Source: Adiantum capillus-veneris
Taxonomy: Eukaryota; Streptophyta; Polypodiopsida; Polypodiales; Pteridaceae
Length of the DNA stretch: 64,000 nucleotides
Direction: 5' to 3'
Assembly (NCBI GenBank): GCA_014529385.2
Contig: CM043950.1
Span: 64,252,935 to 64,316,934, forward strand
In this document: piece by piece, positions 59,037 to 64,000 of the stretch
How the letters are laid out: each line of letters starts with the position of its first letter
Numbering within the stretch: the stretch's first letter is position 1
Notes under the pieces: model-generated
Seen by the model: only the letters and a program-made list of their open reading frames with translations
Databases searched by the model: none
What the model was told of the DNA's origin: nothing
Made by a program: the position numbers and the translations under genes

Positions 59037-60138
59037 ATGAAGTGTCTGTGGGTGAAGCATTGTAGTTGTTTTGGTCATCAGTTCCCAATGCAATTGTAGA
59101 GCGATGATACAACAGTCTTTCCAATAAAGCTGCTCTTTGTTTGATTGAAGGATTGGTGGTAGGGTTTTGGGTTGGTTTTGGCACTTCGGTAGTAGAATCA
59201 GTAGATGGATTCTTCGTTACCTTGTTGTCTTTTTTTACTATCCAAATCTGCTTCCGCTTTGCTTGTGCTTGCCACAAACTCTTTGCGACCCAAACCTGCT
59301 TTGTTCTGTGTGTTGATTTCCTCGCCTTGAAATACCTAGGAGTTTCCGTTGATTGTATTGAAGGGAGTTCCTGTTTACAAATCTTTGGGATCCAAATTTG
59401 CTTGCTGTAGCTTTGTGCCGTCATGAACTTCTTTGGAATCCAGATCTGTTTCACTGTCCTTGATTGTCGGTAATCACTCCGTTGTCTGGTATTGAAAACT
59501 CTGTTTTCCACCTTTGTGCTCTCTGGCACAGCCTTTTTTGGTCTCCATACCAACTTTGACTCCGTTGTTTTCCAAGGTTGAGCTGTTATATTATTGCTTG
59601 TCTTCCTTATCCACTGTTGAGAATTCCTCGTCGACGAGCAATCCAGTTGTGTAGAAACTTTTGGTTGGCATTGCTTCTTCTTTTTCTCTGTTTGTTGTTT
59701 GCCCTTGTCCGTGGATTCTTCCTTTGGAGTTGGCTCTGCTCCTTTGGTGAACTTAACTGATTGACTTTCACCTTCGTATTTGATAAGCACTGATTTAGAA
59801 CTCCAGTCAATCATTGCATTGTATTGCTTCTGCCATGGTTGTCCTAGCAATAATGGATGTTGTGTAGCTTGGTCTTCAACCACGTAAAACATATGAGGAT
59901 ACACATATTGGTTAATCTGTATATGTAAAACTGTGCATCCGACAGTTTTGATTGAATTCTCAGAGTAACTTTTTAACTCTTGCTTGGCAGTTTGTAATTT
60001 CGTGTCATTTGTCAATTGTCTATACAAACTGAGTGAAAGTAGGTTAGCTTGAGCTCCTGAATCCAATAGTGCTCTGGCTTTAATTTGGTTGGTCCCTACT
60101 TTGCATTCAATGATGGGTTCTTCTTTGTCATTCCCCAT
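59035..60138 (-). CDS. Second retropepsin-like protein of element A, downstream of integrase
   Basis: 367 codons from an ATG at 60138. Residues about 1-110 form an aspartic protease-like domain: PIIECKVGTNQIKARALLDSGAQANLLS with an intact DSG, VYPHMFYVVED and HPLLLGQPWQKQYNAMIDW, the usual second half. The rest is basic, with repeated KQIWIPK-, KQVWVAK- and KQIWIVK-type phrases, and of unknown role. It is in the same frame as pol, 24 bases downstream, with a single TGA at 60163-60165 between. The frame is also open between the TGA and the ATG. A retropepsin in this place is unusual, since the Ty3 protease normally sits between gag and RT. Confidence 0.75.
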   Translation of the reverse strand: MGNDKEEPIIECKVGTNQIKARALLDSGAQANLLSLSLYRQLTNDTKLQTAKQELKSYSENSIKTVGCTVLHIQINQYVYPHMFYVVEDQATQHPLLLGQPWQKQYNAMIDWSSKSVLIKYEGESQSVKFTKGAEPTPKEESTDKGKQQTEKKKKQCQPKVSTQLDCSSTRNSQQWIRKTSNNITAQPWKTTESKLVWRPKKAVPESTKVENRVFNTRQRSDYRQSRTVKQIWIPKKFMTAQSYSKQIWIPKICKQELPSIQSTETPRYFKARKSTHRTKQVWVAKSLWQAQAKRKQIWIVKKDNKVTKNPSTDSTTEVPKPTQNPTTNPSIKQRAALLERLLYHRSTIALGTDDQNNYNASPTDTS

Positions 60139-60162
60139 TTCTGTTATACTAACTGCGTTTAT

Positions 60163-63100
60163 TCATATTGCTCCTTCATTGCGCTGTTTCTGACGCAGTA
60201 GTCTTCTTTTCTCCATTCTTTCCTTCGCCTCAGCTTGCGCTTCCTCTACAATCTTTTTCTTTTTTTGGACACGCAGCTTTTCTTGATGTATTTTGAGAAG
60301 CATGTCTTGGGTTAGCGGCAAAAGATACTTTTTCACTCTGCATCCACTAATCCAATTGGGCATTTCTTCTTCGTCTAATGTAGCAAGCTTGACGGCTCCA
60401 CTTGGTGATAGATCTTTAATCACCAGAGGACCCATCCCTCGCTTTTTAAGCTTCTTAGCATGCTGTTTCAGAGTGTAAACTAGGACATAGTCCCCAACTT
60501 TAAACTCTTTAGTCCGCACATGCTTATCAAAAAATTCCTTTTGTCGCCTTTTTTGAGCGTAGATGGAAGCTACTGCTTTTAGGCGAAGCTCATCTAGCTT
60601 TTCCAGGTCATCTATTCTATCAGAGAGCTCGTGCCCTATCCACTCTAGATCCTTAGCCACCCTTAAGGTTGAAATCAAGAATTCTATTGGTAAGATAGCA
60701 TTTAGCCCAAAAACCATGTTGTATGGGGTCGTTCCTATGGATGTTTTATACGCCACCCTATATGCCCATAATGTTGAATGCAACTTCTGGTCCCAATCAG
60801 TTCTCGACTCAGATACAATCTTCGTAAGGACCGTGCATATGGTTTTGTTTGTTGCTTCAGCTTGTCCGTTTGCTTGTGGATGATATGGGGCTGATTTCCT
60901 ATGGATTACCATGAATTCATCCAGAAGGATCTCTATCACTTCATTTATGAAATGTGTGCCTCGATCACTCACAATTTCTATTGGCAATCCATATCGTACA
61001 AAGACGTATTCATACAGAAATTGTGCCGTGGTCCTGGCATCTGCTTTTTGAGTTGCCTTTGCTTCGACCCACTTTGTTAGATAGTCTGTAGCCACAATGA
61101 TGTATTGTGCATGAGTCTTATATGCAGGAGGCGAAATGGGTCCAACATAATCAATCCCCCATTTTGCAAAAGCTCTTACCCCCATCATTGGTCTAAGCGG
61201 CATATCATCTCTTTTAAGTGGTACTTTGGTCCGCTGACAGTCATCACACCTTTTAACGTATTCCTCAGCGTCCATATGTAATGTTGGCCACCATATTCCT
61301 GCGGCTAAGACAAGTTTTGCTGTCTTATCACCTAAGAAATGGCCTCCACCTACTCCTCCATGAGCTTGCTCCAGGATTATCACATACTCAGACTCTGATG
61401 CGCAAATCCTGAGCTGGTTGTCTTTACCTCTCTTATAGAGTTGATCTCCTAATAAAGCGTAATCTCTAGCTTCTGTCTCTACAGATTTCTGACGAGCTTT
61501 TGACGTTCCTTCTGGGAAAGTTCTATTTGTGAGATATTCAACAATATACTGACTCCATTCTGGAGCGATCATTATCTGATATAATGTCGAATACTCGGCT
61601 GGCGGTTTTGATGAACATACAATACATACAGTGACATATTCATGTACGCTTTCTTTCATTCCTGGCCAATAGACTCCCAATTGTAACAAATTCCTATATG
61701 TGTTCCTTCTTGAACAATGAAATGCACATTCCTGAACATGTGCTTCGCACAGATATATACTATATTCCTCAGGATTGATGCATAGTCGTAAAACATGATC
61801 ATTTCCCAATTGATACAACCTTCCTGCAATCAATTGAAGATTCTTAGATTGCTGAATAGCAATATGTTTCAGGTTGTAATTTCTTCTATCGAACTCTCCT
61901 CCATAGGTTAATAGGTCAATGACATTTTGAGACCACTTAGGTATCATTTCTATGTTGAACAAGTACGCGTCTGGCATGTCGTCATCTACTCCTATAGGGT
62001 CTTCTCCATTCGTTAATCGCGAAAGATGGTCAGCTCTAAGATGTGTTTTTCCTTTCTTCACTACTACCGTGAAGTCGAATTCCAGTAAGATAATGAACCA
62101 TCTCACTATTCTCCCGGTATTGCATGGTTTATTCACTAGGTAGAGTAAGGCTTGGTGATCCGTAAAAAACACAAACTTGTTGGCTAGAAGATAATGCCGA
62201 AATTTCTTCACAGCATATATCATTCCTAATCCCTCTCGCTCTGTTGTGGTGTAATTCTTCTCTGCATGGTTGAGCTGTCGACTGGCGTAACAGATAGGAA
62301 AATCCATGTTTCCTTCTTCTGGCTGAGCCAGAATGCATCCTATTGCATATGCAGAAGCATCTATATGCACATGGAATATCTTCTCCCAATCTGGTGATTT
62401 CAAGACTGGAGCGGTAATGAGTGCCTCTTTCAATTTCTTGAATGATTCCTCACATTTCTCTGTCCATTCAAAGTTCACTATTAACCTGTAAAGTGGTTGG
62501 CCTATTATAGCGTACATGTAAATGAATCGTCTATAATATCCACAATGTCCCATAAAGCTCTGTACTTGTTTCGCGTTGGTTGGTCTAGGCATATCCACTA
62601 TAGCTTTTATCTTCTCTAAATCCGTGGATATTCCGTTTTGTGAGACAATATGTCCCAGAATTCTGCCCTGTCGGACCATAAACACACATTTCTCAGGATT
62701 GAGACAAATGCGATATGTCCTACATTTCTCGAATACTTTTCTTAGGTGTTCTAGATGCTCATCTCTCAGTAGAGAATGTACACATAAGTCATCCATGTAT
62801 ATTTCGAGAAACAGCCTTAAGTATTCTTTGAAAGCATGCGTCATCAGCCTCTGGAAGGTTGCGGGAGCATTGGTTAGACCAAAAGGCATAACTCGATAAG
62901 CATAAATTCCCCACTCCGTTGCAAAAGCTGTTTTATGTTGATCTTCCAATGCTATGGCTAGCTGGTTATATCCTGAAAAACCATCAAGAAAGGAGTATGT
63001 TGTTTTCCCTGATACACGCTCTAGAACATGATCAGTTATCGGCAGGGGATAATTGTCCCTGATTGTTGCAGCATTCACTTTCTTTAAGTTGACACACACT

Positions 63101-64000
63101 CGGAGTTTTCCGTTCTTCTTAGCTACTACCACAATCGGAGATACCCAATCGGTGTGTTCAATCTCGTATATGAATTCAGCTTCCATTAGCTTATCTATCT
63201 CTTCCTTGATTCGCTTAGCAAAAGTATCATTATATGTGTATGGTCTCTGTCTTCTAGGCTTTGCGTCTTGTTTCAGTGGGATTGTGTGTTGGCATATCGA
63301 TGGGTCAACTCCCTTTAAGTCCTTATAAGACCATGCAAACACATCCCTATACTCTCTGAGAAGACTCAAAAGTCTCTCTTCCTCGCCTGGAGACAAATCT
63401 GTGGCTATGTAGACCGGTCTAGGTGGCTCACCTGGAGCTGCTAAATCAATTTTTTTTGCATCCTCCGGTCCGTCGTAAGATTCGTTCTCCTTCCTCTCTC
63501 GAATAGGTGGGGTTAATATCACCTTCCTATCCTCTATTGTGAATTTCCTATAGTGAGAGGGAACATCCATGTTTTCCTTGATTTTGGCGTTTTTGTCCTC
63601 TCCACTCTCAATTTCTGTAGTCCAAACTTCTTTCAGAGTTTTCTTGAGCTCTCTGTACTTGTTTCTACGTTCTAGCTTGGACTCCGTGTGTTCTCTGTTG
63701 CGCTTGTTCTTTTCTGATTTTTCTGTTTCAGTTTTCGTTCCATTATTTTGAACTTGATTTCTTGAGCCTCTTTTGTCTTTTCGTAAGCTCTTTTGATCAC
63801 TGCCTCTCATTCTTCCAGAAATCTTATCCTTAACACAATCTTCAGCCTTTACTAGCATTAGGAATTGATTTTTTCCTCTTATTCTAGGCATCGGATTGGT
63901 TCTAACCCCTTTTGTTTTTTTCTTTGCTCTATAGTGTTTCTGGCGTTGTTTAGTTTGGTTCGGAAAATCATAAAATCGGACATCCGTTATAGTTTCTTCA
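60163..64000 (-). CDS. Pol of element A: RT, RNase H and integrase with doubled zinc segment; 5' end outside the window
   Basis: Open through the right edge; residues below count from the ATG at 63891. A basic, helical lead-in is followed by RT (about 200-420; VCVNLKKVNAATIRDNYPLP, RVMPFGLTNAPATFQ, YMDD at 365-368), RNase H (about 500-625; Asp 511, TDHQAL at 577-582) and then two HHCC segments: His718, His725, Cys756, Cys759 and His844, His851, Cys882, Cys885. Both have spacing HX6HX30CX2C. The integrase core has Asp914, Asp976 and Glu1012 (DX35E). The C-terminus is basic with GDYVLVYTLKQHAKKLKKRG. No second RNase H and no chromodomain are visible. The TGA stop at 60163-60165 is followed in frame by the second retropepsin. 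Confidence 0.9.
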   Translation of the reverse strand, partial: EETITDVRFYDFPNQTKQRQKHYRAKKKTKGVRTNPMPRIRGKNQFLMLVKAEDCVKDKISGRMRGSDQKSLRKDKRGSRNQVQNNGTKTETEKSEKNKRNREHTESKLERRNKYRELKKTLKEVWTTEIESGEDKNAKIKENMDVPSHYRKFTIEDRKVILTPPIRERKENESYDGPEDAKKIDLAAPGEPPRPVYIATDLSPGEEERLLSLLREYRDVFAWSYKDLKGVDPSICQHTIPLKQDAKPRRQRPYTYNDTFAKRIKEEIDKLMEAEFIYEIEHTDWVSPIVVVAKKNGKLRVCVNLKKVNAATIRDNYPLPITDHVLERVSGKTTYSFLDGFSGYNQLAIALEDQHKTAFATEWGIYAYRVMPFGLTNAPATFQRLMTHAFKEYLRLFLEIYMDDLCVHSLLRDEHLEHLRKVFEKCRTYRICLNPEKCVFMVRQGRILGHIVSQNGISTDLEKIKAIVDMPRPTNAKQVQSFMGHCGYYRRFIYMYAIIGQPLYRLIVNFEWTEKCEESFKKLKEALITAPVLKSPDWEKIFHVHIDASAYAIGCILAQPEEGNMDFPICYASRQLNHAEKNYTTTEREGLGMIYAVKKFRHYLLANKFVFFTDHQALLYLVNKPCNTGRIVRWFIILLEFDFTVVVKKGKTHLRADHLSRLTNGEDPIGVDDDMPDAYLFNIEMIPKWSQNVIDLLTYGGEFDRRNYNLKHIAIQQSKNLQLIAGRLYQLGNDHVLRLCINPEEYSIYLCEAHVQECAFHCSRRNTYRNLLQLGVYWPGMKESVHEYVTVCIVCSSKPPAEYSTLYQIMIAPEWSQYIVEYLTNRTFPEGTSKARQKSVETEARDYALLGDQLYKRGKDNQLRICASESEYVIILEQAHGGVGGGHFLGDKTAKLVLAAGIWWPTLHMDAEEYVKRCDDCQRTKVPLKRDDMPLRPMMGVRAFAKWGIDYVGPISPPAYKTHAQYIIVATDYLTKWVEAKATQKADARTTAQFLYEYVFVRYGLPIEIVSDRGTHFINEVIEILLDEFMVIHRKSAPYHPQANGQAEATNKTICTVLTKIVSESRTDWDQKLHSTLWAYRVAYKTSIGTTPYNMVFGLNAILPIEFLISTLRVAKDLEWIGHELSDRIDDLEKLDELRLKAVASIYAQKRRQKEFFDKHVRTKEFKVGDYVLVYTLKQHAKKLKKRGMGPLVIKDLSPSGAVKLATLDEEEMPNWISGCRVKKYLLPLTQDMLLKIHQEKLRVQKKKKIVEEAQAEAKERMEKRRLLRQKQRNEGAI

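Larger units (their letters stand above)
51965..64000 (-). mobile_element. Element A: large Ty3/gypsy element with 3' accessory ORFs, 5' end outside the window
   Basis: Minus-strand order from the right edge: pol (open beyond 64000), TGA, second retropepsin, internal polypurine tract, spacer with five palindromes, ORF X, polypurine tract and LTR. Pol is intact across 1,242 codons, while ORF X has two nonsense codons and a 14-bp duplication. The family assignment rests on RT with YMDD and a DDE integrase and no chromodomain that I can see. The unity of the element, that is ORF X belonging to the same unit as pol, is inferred from C, which has the same spacer start after its own second protease. 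Confidence 0.7.

Overview
The window looks like nuclear DNA of a land plant with a large, repeat-rich genome; a fern or another non-flowering lineage is possible, but the sequence does not settle this. There are no ribosomal RNA, tRNA or ordinary compact housekeeping genes that I can recognise. Nearly everything is LTR retrotransposon of the Ty3/gypsy type, in nested, truncated and inverted copies, plus one DNA-transposon-like locus.

Layout. Bases 1-5331 are the left arm (+) of a 5.3-kb inverted repeat whose other arm is 53190-58532 (-). Bases 5325 to about 13050 are a truncated Tat-type Ty3 element (element 1, -). Bases 13260-31950 are a DNA-transposon-like locus: a DDE-like transposase gene (+) facing a long, decayed, spliced gene (-) that ends in an FCP1/NIF-like phosphatase domain. 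Arrays rich in a 16-bp palindrome lie on both sides of the transposase and in an intron of the other gene. A young, structurally complete Tat-type element (element B, 19400-29089, -, flanked by ATGT) sits in another intron. Bases 32600-38023 hold remnants of two + strand elements (E and D) sharing one LTR. Bases 39240-52898 are a decayed copy (element C, -) and 51965-64000 is a better preserved relative (element A, -) that runs off the right edge.

The most interesting part is the A/C family. Read together, A and C suggest an element of roughly 19 kb: LTR, palindrome-bearing leader, gag, protease, RT, RNase H and integrase, then one in-frame TGA, a second retropepsin-like domain, an internal polypurine tract, a spacer with another palindrome series, a roughly 1,090-codon coiled-coil ORF ('ORF X'), a polypurine tract and the LTR. 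Integrase of A carries two HHCC zinc-binding segments in tandem with identical spacing. The leader and the spacer palindromes are 24-bp dyads (AGACATCATACG or AGACATCCTACG plus its reverse complement). Their spacings are conserved, and the two variants differ by matched changes in both half-sites.

How parts relate. Elements 1, B and D carry two RNase H domains and share gag and leader features, so they are one clade. A and C are a second clade. None of the copies appears fully coding: there are nonsense codons, frameshifts and deletions throughout. Some single-base losses in the left arm lie in or next to short runs and could be assembly errors. Coordinates of open reading frames are exact; LTR ends are exact where TG...CA ends could be read and approximate where stated.
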